In this document: positions 23,501-35,500 of the stretch, piece by piece
Layout: each line of letters starts with the position of its first letter
Position numbering within the stretch: the first letter of the stretch is position 1
Source: Archilochus colubris
Lineage: Eukaryota; Chordata; Aves; Apodiformes; Trochilidae
Direction of reading: 5' to 3'
Assembly: GCA_023079485.1 (NCBI GenBank)
Contig: CM041084.1
Span: 126,270,292-126,334,291, forward strand
DNA length: 64,000 bases
Notes under the pieces: model-generated
The model's database searches: none
What the model saw: the letters and a program-made list of their open reading frames with translations, nothing else
What the model was told of the DNA's origin: nothing
Made by a program: the position numbers and the translations under genes

Positions 23501-26500
23501 CTGAGAGTTTGCAACTGAAAGGTGTTCTACACTTCTTGGGATCTCTCTTTTACAGAGGAATCTTTTCTCTTTTACATTTTAAAGGCTTTCCCTTAGCACC
23601 TTCGAAAGCTTTTGAGAACCCTGTCATCAGGCAGACAGCAAGATGGAGTATGCCCAATATCAGATGGATCTAGCAAAGAGAGACAGCTTGGGCATTATCA
23701 TATAAATTCCTTGTTAGTATAGCTTTCCAGCAAAAATCACATGAAGCAGATATAATAAGGAGGCAAAAACTTGACTCACTGGCATTTGCTGAAAAGGGCA
23801 GATTATATAAAACATCTCGAATTAACCAGCTGGCTAAGAAAAGCAGCAAAATGTTCAGTGAACCTTGGGAAGTTTTGTAATGCAAGAATTAGGAGGACCA
23901 TGTACATATCAAACAATCCCCAAACCATCTGTTTTGTGATGTTTTCACTAGCAAAATACCCAATGGAATGAAACAAGAATCATGGTTTCTGCCTGTAATT
24001 CCCAAATACTTTATGTCTGGTTTTCTGGAAGGAGAGGGTGAGAAATTCTACTCAGTTGTGTAGCTAGTAGTAGAAGATGTGCACAGATTATTTGGTCTCT
24101 TATCCAGTTAAAATACAGACTCTGTCAAACTCTGGGCAAACCATTTCTCTCCTTTCTGCTTGACTTTGTTATTTACAAAATGCAGGATATAGTTCTCTGT
24201 CCAAGAAATATTTTGCAAGCATTGAGATTATGCAGTGATTTACACTACAAATAAATGCCTAGGACAGATGGCAAAGGAAACATGTTATGATCTGCCAGAT
24301 CGTTTCTTGGAGTATCTCAAGATTTCATACCCAGCTTATCACAAGAGCAGACTTTGGGTTGTTTCCACCTGCATTAAATCTTTTGCCTCCAATGGTATTC
24401 TGAACCTCATGTCTGTGTGCATGAGTCTTTGCACTTCAAAGTCTGAAGATAAAAAAAGAGATGTGTCCTTTGGGTGGTATCCATGGGCTGCAAACTCAAG
24501 AAATCTGAATTCCCTTTTCAGCTTTGCTGCTGCAGTCTTTCAAAAAATATTCAAAGCATAAAAGACTTACACTGGCTTAACACTTTTAAGGGAACTGAAT
24601 TAACCAGGTATTAAAACCCCCTGATAAATGGGTCCTTATGCCAGTCTGGCAGAAAAAAGATTTAGAAGATTATTAACTTTTAAAAAGACAAAGCCAAGCT
24701 AATGTAACATACTTGCTACAGAGCAGATAGGCTGTAGGAGACTGATAAAATGAGCAATTACCATTTTCAGTGTGAGAGGAAGACAAATAGTAGGGGTTTA
24801 ACTTCCTAGTAATTGAGGTTATTCCGCCTGACTATGACCTCTGCACCTTTGCTGTTTGATGCAGACAGGTGGTACCTTTGCACAAAGTAAAACAAGAGTC
24901 AACTGGTACCACAGTGACCATATTCATCAGGAAAAAAAGATCAGTAGGAATTTGTAAACAATACATGAAGTATCCAAGAGATAGGTGAAATAGGAGTTGA
25001 TTATGCAAGGATGAATTTATACTTACAATTTGTCTAGATTTACCCAACATAAGGACATAGAGCTCCTGGAATGTGTCCAGAGGAGAGACACTAAAATACT
25101 CTGAGGGCTGGAGCACCTTCTCTATGAAGCAAGCTGAAGAATTTCGGGTTCTTTGGCCTGGAGAGGAGGCTCTGAGGTCACCTTATAGCAACCTTCCAAT
25201 ATCTGCAGGGGGCCTACAAAAAAGCTGGGGCAGGTTTTTTTACAGGGGTGTGTAGTGGGAGGAGAAGTGGAAATGATTTAAAACTTGAAGAGGGGAGATT
25301 TACATTAGACATTAGGAAGAAATTCTTTCCTGTGAGGGTGGTGAGACACTGAACAGGTTGCCCAAGGAAGTTGTAGCTTCCCCCTCCCTGGAAGTGTTCA
25401 AGGCCAGGTTGGATGGGGCCTTGGGCAACCTGGTCTGGTGGGAGGTGTCTCTGCCCATGCAGGGGGTTGGAACTGGATGATCTTTAAGGTCCCTTGCAAC
25501 CCAATTCATTTTATGATTCTATGATTCTCTATCACAATGTATAAGTTATTGATCCAGGGCTGATTATTGCTTGTAATGAAAATTTTCATTATCTAAGGAT
25601 CTTTCCTCAGTACATCACTTGGACGTGTTTTTGCAATTTATGAATGTGCTTGCCTGTAGACTGGCTATTTTTTACTTCCTATTTCGTAAAATCTACATTA
25701 TATTTTTGTAACAGTCTAAACAATAAATAACAGTAAAGACAAGCCATACACACCCAAGTCTGAAGACTCCTTCCTCCCATATTTGCAGCTAATTGGGAAC
25801 AAAAGTTGTATTTTTATTGTAAATTTGTTATTTTAAGCACTTAAATAATGTGAGCATCACATACAACATGGTTTGTATCAGTATTTCCATAAGCTCTCAA
25901 TCTGGTTTCTAAACTGAATGTATGGGTATGCTCAGTGCAGCTGCCTGGGGGTTATAGTACTGCTGAATAAACTATTTAAATTCCCCGTTATGCCAACTCA
26001 GAAAATCCTAACTTGTAAGGTTAGAGCTTTCTAAAGTATTAATAGATTGCATTGCCTGGACTTCTGAATGCTAAACAACTTGCATGCAAGAAGTTTTGCA
26101 GCACAGTTCAGCTTCAGAGGAGGTAGTTCTGTGAAAATATAATTGTTTTGTTTACCTGTCTGGTTGCCTGAATAAATGTCCTGAAAGTAAAGTATCAGCA
26201 GCACAGATCTTTTTATACCTGGCAAGAATTATGTAAAATAAGTATGAAATTTGTGGCTTATGGGGTGAATGCTTTTACAGCTCATTTCTTTGGAAAATCT
26301 GCCCCTGCTTAATTTGAATGTCATCTGTGATGAGCCCCTGTTCCAGTAGAATCCTTGACATGGTTAATGGTTTAATGAATAGGTTTTAGCAGTCATTGCA
26401 AATAACCTTTTACTCTTATCCTTCTCCCTTTCCTCTCCTCACTCATAACTTTTATGTAAATTTATTTTTGCATAGTGGCATCCTCAGGGGGAAGGTGTCA

Positions 26501-29500
26501 GAAGATAATCAGATTTGGCAAAATTACGAACTAAGAGATATGCTGAGGATCTCCAGGGGATTCAGTCTGCAGCATTACCAAAGAGATAGTGAGATAAATG
26601 CTTCACCGATTACTGACTCATATTGTGAGTCAGTGGGGAATCAGACTTGTTTTTCTCACTTTTCTCATTGGTGAAATGAAGTCCTCAGCCATGACCTTAT
26701 TTAGAAAGTAGGAGGCATGTTAAGTTCCATATCCTTGGGCATAGGCAGTCTCCCAAAAGCAGGAAGGTCCTATCAAGCCTTTGCCCATGGCACAAGTTGA
26801 AGATAAGCTATGCACAGGCTGGAGATGAATCTGGTGAGGACTTGAAAGCCTTGGCAACCTGCAGCACTGAGCTTGTGCTGGGCATTTGGGAGAGTCTGTC
26901 AGGCTGCATGTACTGCACATGTAGGGATGGGACTTGGTACCCAATGCAGAGACATCTATACCTGCATGATTATGTATTGGCAGGGTACCTAATGGTCCCT
27001 TATAGTCAATGAAGTCATTGGCACTTGTGAAGTGAGTAGAACTGCTCACCCAGCCTTCAGTGCTGTTGCACAAGGCCTTCAAGATGCTCCCACCCCAAGG
27101 TAGATAGGATCGCACAGGAGAAGCAGTTGGGACAGGGTGGTGGGAGAAATCCTAGACCATCCAGAACAACCCTAGATGCCGGTGTTATGTCTATTTATTC
27201 AGGTTCTTACTAGCTGGTCTACTTAAAGGTCTCCAGATCCATTGGATACACTGGTGGATCTTTTGCATGGAAGGCAGCACTCATGGATGTCACATCTGGG
27301 ACTCTGAGCCTCAGAGTGAATCCACCTCCCCAGATCTTCAGTAGCAGAGCTCTAGTTGCTCCTTTTAATTAAACAAGAAATCTTGAGATCACCTGCCCAA
27401 ATTTCAAAATCCCAAAGGATGCCAATTTCATGCCTGAGAGCAAGAGGTTGGTTGGTGTTATCCTTGTAATAGTGGGAACCCATCCGACTGCACTAACCTG
27501 CAGCCCAGTGCTGGGCACTGAAACTGAAATGAAATGCATCTTATGTGGGACCACAGTGCCTCCCTCAAGATTCTGGTTGTAAAGATCAAAATGGCAAAAC
27601 CTAAGTTAAGTAGTAAGGATAGTTATTATCTGTGCCTTAGATGGTTGCTTTTGTTGTAGTTGGAAGGCCTATTTTAGTCTCATGCTATTGATAATTTATC
27701 ACTGTTCAATAAAAGTACACAGAAAAGAAATGAATGAACTCATTCAAGTACAATGAGGGAAAAAATAGAATTTATTAAAAACAGTGTGAAATACAGGTAA
27801 GCTCTTTAATTAGGTGAATTGCAGGTGAAAGGGAGACAACACATTGTTTTTTGATGATTTTTTAAAACCAGATCTTTTATATTAAATGAGAATTTGGGAT
27901 GAATGGTGCAGCAGTGACATCATAAAGGTGTATTTGCTGCTATTTAAGAGATGTAAGCTGTGGAGATGAGGCACTTCAGGACATGGTCTAGGGGGACGTT
28001 GAGGTTTTTTTTTTCTGGGTTGGACATCATGGTCTTAGAGATGTTTCCCAACCATGACAATTCTCTTTGTTAATGTACTTTCCTTTGTAGTTACCCTCTG
28101 CCCAACACTCCAGGTCCCAGTGAATGGCAGCATAGCTCTCTGGTGTATCAGCCACTCCTCCCAGTTTGGGATCATCATCAGCAGACCTCCAACTGGACTC
28201 AGTGCTGCTGATCACAACCCTCTGAACTCTGCCATTCAACCAGTTCTCAGCTCAGCTCCACTGTGCACTTACCTAACTCACACTTCCTAAGCCTACCTAT
28301 CAGGACCATATGGGAAACAGTGTCAAAAGCCTTGCTGAAGTCATAGAATCATAAAATGGCTTGAGTTGGAAGGGACCTTAAAGATCACCTAGTTCCATTC
28401 CCGCTGCATGGGCAGGGACACCTCCCACCAGACCAGGAGGGAGCAGCCATAACTTCCCTGGACAACCTGTGCCAGTGTCTCAACACCCTCAATTAAAGAA
28501 TTTCTTCCCAATGTCTAACCTAATCTCCCCTCTTCAAGTTTTAAACCTTTTCCCCTTCTCCTCCCTCTACACACCCCTGTAAAAAGCCCTACCCCAGCTT
28601 TCTTGTAAGTCCCCTGCAGATATTGGAAGGTTGCTATAAGGTCACCTCAGAGCCTCTTCTCCAAGCTGAACAACCCCAGCTTCTTTAGCCTGTCTGCATA
28701 GTTAAGGTAGATGACATCCACTGCTCTCGCCTCATCTACCCAGCCAGTCATGCCATCATAGAAGGCTATCAGATTGGTCAAGCATGATTTTCCCTTGGTG
28801 AATTTATGTTGACTACTCCTGATAACCTTCTTTTGCCTTCACCTGCTTAGACATGACATCCAGGATGAACTGGTCTATCACCCTATCAGGGATGGAGGAG
28901 AGGCTAATTGGTCTGTAGCTTCCTGGGTCCTCCTTCTTTCCCTTTTTGAAGATTGGGGTGATAGTGGCTTTCCTCAAGTCCTCAGGCATCTTGCCTTCCT
29001 CCAGGATCTTTCCAAGAGGACAGAGTGTGGTCTAGTGACATCTGCCAGCTCCCACAGCACTTGTGGGTGAATCCCATTGGAGCTCATGGATTTGTAGGTG
29101 ACTATTTTGCCTAAGGTATCTCTAAACCTAATCCTCCTTAACCAAAGAAAAGTCTTCTTCAGACTTTCTCCCTTGCTTCCAGGGTCCGGGATTCCTGAGG
29201 GCAGGCCCTAGCAATAAAGACTGAAGCAAAGAAGGCATTCAGTAACTCCACCTTCTCTCCATCATCTGTCACCAGGGCACCCACCTCATTCAGCAGTGGG
29301 CTCTCATTTTCTTTAGTATTCTTTTTGCTACTGATTGAAGAAGCCCTTGCTGCCCTTGATATCCCTTGCTAGATTTAATTCCAAGTGAGCCTTAGACTTT
29401 TCTCATTTTCAACACAGTAGATAAAGCGATGACATTGGAAATGAAGTTCAGATGAAAAGGCAAGGTAGTGTTTAGAATGTGATTATACAGTTTAATATAC

Positions 29501-32500
29501 GACTGAAGAAAACTAGTTCACCAAGAATGAGTTACGTGGTCCTGGTGCTAACAGATCCTCTGGTCAGACACACAAGCTGCAAATAGAGTTGCTTGGGAAT
29601 TTTCCATGCGGATGGTTATTTTTAATGGGAAATTCAGCTTTCTGCAGAATAAATGAGAGTAGCTCACACTGGGAAAATTAAATGGTAATGAGTAGTTTCA
29701 GTTGCATTGACCTAAATGGAGCTGACCTTGAGTGTTTCGGTTCAGCTCTTCAGAAAATAATATTGGCTTCCTAGCAGTGAGCTCATTGCTTAATGTCAGG
29801 TGTAGTTTGGGGGCCAAGTCCCTTCCATAGCTGAGTTTTCCAGAGAACCACAGCGGTTTTGGCATCTCTGCTAACATCTGCCTTTCCAGGGAGTTTAATA
29901 AATCAAAATAAACATTTTATTTTGTGTAACAACACATAATTTAATCATTTTTTTAAAAAAAACAGGAACATTTGGGGACAAAAAGAGAAGTTGAAACATT
30001 ATAATCTTCTGTGGGGTGGAAACTCTGAAATTTGCTCCTTGTGGCAAAAGATACACAATGATGTTGCCTCTCATCTCCTCCTTCAGGCTGGTGTGATTCA
30101 CTCAGATGAGAAATCCCTAGCTCTGCAGCCCTTGTACAGTTCTCCATAGATTTTAGCATGCATCACAGCTTTTGATAGTATTATTAAGACTCTTTTAGCA
30201 ACACAAAGACTATTAAAGGTGGGATGGTTAGTGTGGCTAGCCAGTTATGTACTCATTGCATACCTGTGAATCATGGCCTAATGCAAAAGACGAGTTTTGG
30301 TTTTTTTATTTCAGGTTATTTTATTTTAGGAAAAAACAAAACAAACAAAACAAACAAACTCTATTATCTCCTCTAGTACTGCCACATGCAGTGACAATTC
30401 TGAAGTTATCCCTTGGCCTGGAGCTAAGGATAAACAAACTGGGCAGCTATTTAGTGAGGCACAACTTGGGATGTTGGAACAGCTGTGAGCTCTCTGCCCA
30501 GAAACCCTGATGGCTGCAGAGTCTGCAGGTCCAGGGAGTGCAGAGTCCTTGTAGCCCTGGGGTTGAAGAGCAGGAGTGTTCTCAGGACTCCCCAGGCAGC
30601 AGCCTCCAGAGCTCTGCCATATTTTTATCTCCTTTTCCTCCTCTCCCTTTTCTGTGGCAAGAGGCCAATGTCTGGGCTTGTCTCAACACCTCACCCCACG
30701 GATGGCAAAAGGCAGTTCTGTCTCCACTGATAAGAAAACTTGAACAAACCTCAGGGAAAAGGTGTTTGCTGTTGCAAGGAAGCAGTGAAGCAGAATATCC
30801 ATAAAATGGACGTGCACTAACTGGAATATAGAACATTCAACTGAAACATAAGGAAGAACATCTTTACTGTAACAGAGAACTGGAACAGGCTGCCCAGAGA
30901 GGTGCTGGAGTCTCCATCTCTGGACACATTCAAAACCCACCTCGATGCCCCCCTGTGTGACCTGCTCTAGGGGAAGATGCTCTGCCAGGGTTTGGACTAT
31001 ATGGTCTCCAGAGGTCCCTTCCAACCCCAAACATCCTGTGATTCTGTGACTTCTTTGCACAAAAGCCTCTGTAGGGTTGGAGCACTTATCTAATTTTTGC
31101 TGACATGACAGAGGATGCTACACAAGCTTCCTTGTTGCAGAGAACTTACAGCTTTTTGGCAGAGATTGTCCATGGGTGACTACTCAGTTACCCTTGCACA
31201 TTCTGAGTAATACTTAATTTCTTTCAGTCAGAAATTATATGCTGCTACTTAACAATAGGAGATGCCAGCTTCAAAATGTCCTCCCTAAAAACAAATATAG
31301 CAAAGAGACGTGCAAGTAGGTCCCAAAAAAAGAGTTGGTTCAAGCCTCTGAAATAAAACCTTCTCATAACTGAAGATGAAGAGAGAGCTGAACAAGAAAG
31401 TGCTACCCTTCTCCAGCTATGATAGTCATGAGAATGAATTTCCTAAATTAAGCTAGTTCATTAATTCTTTTATATAGTATCAGATTATTCAATAAAATAA
31501 CTGCTTAGATGCAAGAGTCTATATTTTATATATAATTCCTGTGCTGAAGAGGAGTCAATGCCTTCCTTTTCTTGTGGTCCAGAGAACATACACAGGCCTT
31601 CTGCTGGTAGCTTTGTCTAAAGCCAGAGAATGTTACATGTCAGGTCAGTGCAGGGCTCTGCAGAACAGTGGCTCTGCACCAGGAGATGGGATGGAATAGT
31701 TTTAACCTTCCCTCCTTCCTGGCTGGAGCCAGTCCCCAGTTGACTGTGGTGGGCAGAACAGGAGCATGATCAGAACAACATCTGCCTTGCACTCCTACAT
31801 TTTGGGCCACTTCCATAGGTGCCACAAATAGGCATTTTTGCCACAGTTCCTTCAAGTGAATTTGTGTACATTTCTGTCACTGAGCAACAGGTTCTGATCA
31901 ATTTCACAGTGATCAGGACTGCTCAGTGGAATATTTGTAATAGTCCTTTAAAAATAGCTCATGTTATTAGGTAAAGAGCACTGCAGACATAAAGTTGGGC
32001 ATGTAAAATAACTGCATTTAGTAGTCAGATACAAACTGGGAGCAGAAGATAAAAAAATAACAGTGCTAAAGTGATGTAAATGAATTTGGCTGCACCCTGC
32101 TCTCCTTGTGCTTATCAGGAGTGAAGTGTTAGTGCCTGGATGTGAGTCATCCAGCAAATAATGTGTATAAAATGCTCAGTGTTGCCAGCTTATAGGTTTA
32201 AGAAGAAGTATCCTTGGCATATGTACCCACTGAAATGATGAACAGGTCCCCATTATAAAACTTTGCACTGAGTTACAGAAACAGCCCCCTGATGTTTACC
32301 TCACTCCTGAACCATTAAATACATTCCAAACATCTTTAATTACTTCTGTAGCATCCTGCAGGGAGCCCAACATTTTTTGTATACAGGAAAAGATTTTCTA
32401 GGTTTGTTCACGACCATGCTTGAAGAAGCCTGTTATTATTTCTGAGAGAAGGAAAAAATAAGTGACACAAAATTATAGTTTCCCTGCCTAGAACAGCATC

Positions 32501-35500
32501 CCCTTCAAATAGAATGCCAAGAACAAAGGAGCCTCAGAGGGTATTTATAATAGAGAAAGAAATACTACAAGTATGTTCGACTGAAAACCACACTCTTTAT
32601 GTCATGATTCCTGAAAGCTGCTGCACGAATAGTTTTGGACAATTATTGCATTATTCAGGTGCCCAGTTCTAACTGAAAATTAATTCAGTACTCCAATATT
32701 TTTTCCGTTTTTACTCCTAGTCCATTTGCAGCTGCATAGCTTCTGGGAATAGGACTAATAGCCATGTTCTGGTAACAGCAACAATGAAACCATCTGAGCC
32801 ACTCCCTTACTAAATCTCTCACCATGCTGCTGGGGACACTGCAGGAAAAAAAGGACCAAATGGATTTATACATGAAATCTGAAAAGAGAGCGGGAATAAG
32901 CCTAGCCAACAATGTGAAAAGCTGTTTTAAACACAGTTACCAAGCCATACACTGAGAAATGCAGAAATGTCTTTCATGAAGAGAAGGCATTAGGACAGGT
33001 GGTGTGAAGGGGCAAAAAATGCAGAGACAATGGACAAAAAGAGAGGCATCATAATAGCAAATGCCTGTCATTTAACATCACCATATTCTGTGGATGCTTT
33101 TTGACTCAGGCAACTTTCCAGATTTCAGAGTTCAGTTGCATGGAAGGAAGGGGAAGTCTCCCCTCTTCAGAACCGGTTCTTACTATGAATTGCATTATAC
33201 TTGGCACCAAGGTCATTTAAAAAATCAGATGTGAGACCCATTTACAGCCATCCAGTTTAGCCTTTTCCAATGCAGACCAGGTCACCTTTAGTTAATATAA
33301 AAGGTGTGGGAGAATCTCATTTCCATCATCAGTTACAAGTGTTGAGAAGTTTTTATAACCCTTGGTATGCAAGGATCATGCAATATCTGTCTGTTTCTCT
33401 CCCTTGTGAAATGGAAGCTAGGTGTATGGAAGTCAGCACTGGTGAAAGTGACTTTAAAATAACACTGTGTTATCATTTCATTAAAGGGTCAAGAAAAAAA
33501 GCCCATTAAAAAGATAAGTGAAAAAATGCTACACGCAATCAGCCATTCAATATTCACCCCTCAGCAAGATTCAAAAAGGACATTCATGCCTTTAAGTTTC
33601 TTTAAAAATCCGTTTCTTCTCCTCCTTAGAAGAAAGTCAATATGCTAACTTGCACAATTTAACTGTAGGTCAAATGGCTTTTCTTTTACTATTAAAGCCT
33701 CGGAGAGGAGCTATTGCCCAAGAACTGATCAAGATGAATTTTGTTTGAAATGAGTAGTTTTGAATTGTATGGTTTACTTGCCTGCAGTTATATATTTATA
33801 TAGAAATATGGGATTGCAACTGCAATTTTGCTGGAGTTAATACTGGTGAAACAGTTTTGTATTGCTAAAAGAATATGAACTAGAACTATGACCTAGAAAC
33901 TCTGTGTGCTGGTTTTATCCTCCTGCTGTATTGTCTCTCCTGTGGAGCACTACTGCCCAGTGAAGACTGCAAAGAGGAGAAATCTGTTGGGTTTTCCCCT
34001 CATTTAGTATGGAGGGTCGAGGTCTCTGAGCTATGCTGCCCAGCCACAGAAGGGAAGTGCAGGCAGAAACGTGTGGTAAAAACTAATTTCTGGTGTTCAG
34101 ATGGATTTCTGCCAGCACTAGGACCAAGTGTGTAAAGCCTGAGGAACAGTGACTGCCCCATGATGCCCAAAGGCTGGGTGAAGGAACTTCAAAGGGCTCT
34201 GTCAGTGAGTAGGAAGGTGGGAACATTATCAGGAAGGGAGGGTGTACCTGCAGTCAGCTGCAGCCCTCAGCTTAGGAGAAGCCTCCCCTAGGCAGCAGAA
34301 CAGGGGCAGATTCTCACATCTACAGCCCAGGCAGGGAGGCTTCGTAGCCCAGTCAGGATAATATTGAGTCCTTCTATTTGCCAATCCAACAAGAAATATT
34401 ACCAAGCTAACTAACCTTCTGTCTTCTTATCTTTCCAGCAATCTCGACACAGAGGAACTCTGCAGTAAGTTCCTTCTTTCATCAAGGAGATAATCTGTGC
34501 CTGCAGCAGCCCTATGCAAGTGAACATAGCATGTGATACAATTTTTTTTCTGTTTAATCTCTGGCTCAAACAGAAAATAATATCCATTGAAAGAGCTCCT
34601 GCGAGAATGCAGATACCTTATAATCTTTCAGAGTATCATCCGTTACATGCAGAAGCTACATTGAAACTATTTTATCTAATCAATACTTCACATCCTCTGA
34701 CTTCAAGAACTGTTCTTATGTAAAGATGGATAGATAAATTGATAGATAAATTGATAGATAGTAGATAGATAAATAGAGACAGACAGACACCTTTAATCTT
34801 ATTTCTCTTTCATGAGAGAAATTTTTTCTAATTAGTTCATCACTTTCAGAAATATAAGTGCTTTGGAAATTTTGAAAGAGACTGTCATATTAGCACCCCA
34901 CTGGAGGAACACTCATTACTTTTCTCCAACTTGAGCCAGTGAGAACAGCAGTTTGATAAATTCTATCACTCTTCATCACAAAGAACTCCTGCAAGGGCTA
35001 GAATCTGGCTCAGTTATACCTTGTGATGCCACATTCTGGGCTGTGAGTCATTTCCCCAAAACCCTGCTTGCTCTCCAGCTCATCTTCCAGCACCTGATTT
35101 GGGAGGGGTGCTTGCAACAGAAAACAATTCACAGAAGATTTCTGCAAGTCCTCCCACGAAATGTAAAAAAATCAGTTCTACTTATCAAAACCAGCCTGTT
35201 TCTAAGGGAAGGATGTCAGCAAACTGTAGCCTGCTAAATTGTCCAATGGCCACCAATGTTGAAGATTTATAAAAGCTGAAAACTCTGACAAATTGAATGC
35301 CAGCTCATTTATTCAGTCATTCCCAGGGAGTCTCTACCCATGGTAAAGAACCAACTGAGAGGCACCTTCTGTGGCTTATAAACATGTGACAAGAGACTCA
35401 GCTGAAGTGAGTTAGACTGGTTGAGAATCTGGTCAAAATTATCTAAAACTGGCCAACAGGGGTAGGGGGGGTTGTTCCACAAGAGATTTATTGCTGTTGA

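Larger units (their letters stand above)
23414..34438 (+). other. NECAB1: NECAB1 intron 3
   Basis: About 11 kb. It holds CR1 copies at 25061-25528, 28090-29405 (with a nested copy) and 30831-31049, and an AP-1-like palindrome at 26612-26634. A 108-codon frame at 24235-24561 is unrecognised and probably chance. The stretches 23414-25060, 25529-28089, 29406-30830 and 31050-34438 show nothing else I can name. Confidence 0.75.

Noticed and set aside
24235..24561. 108-codon plus-strand frame
   Set aside because: No domain, signal or gene context. It lies in an intron and is probably chance.
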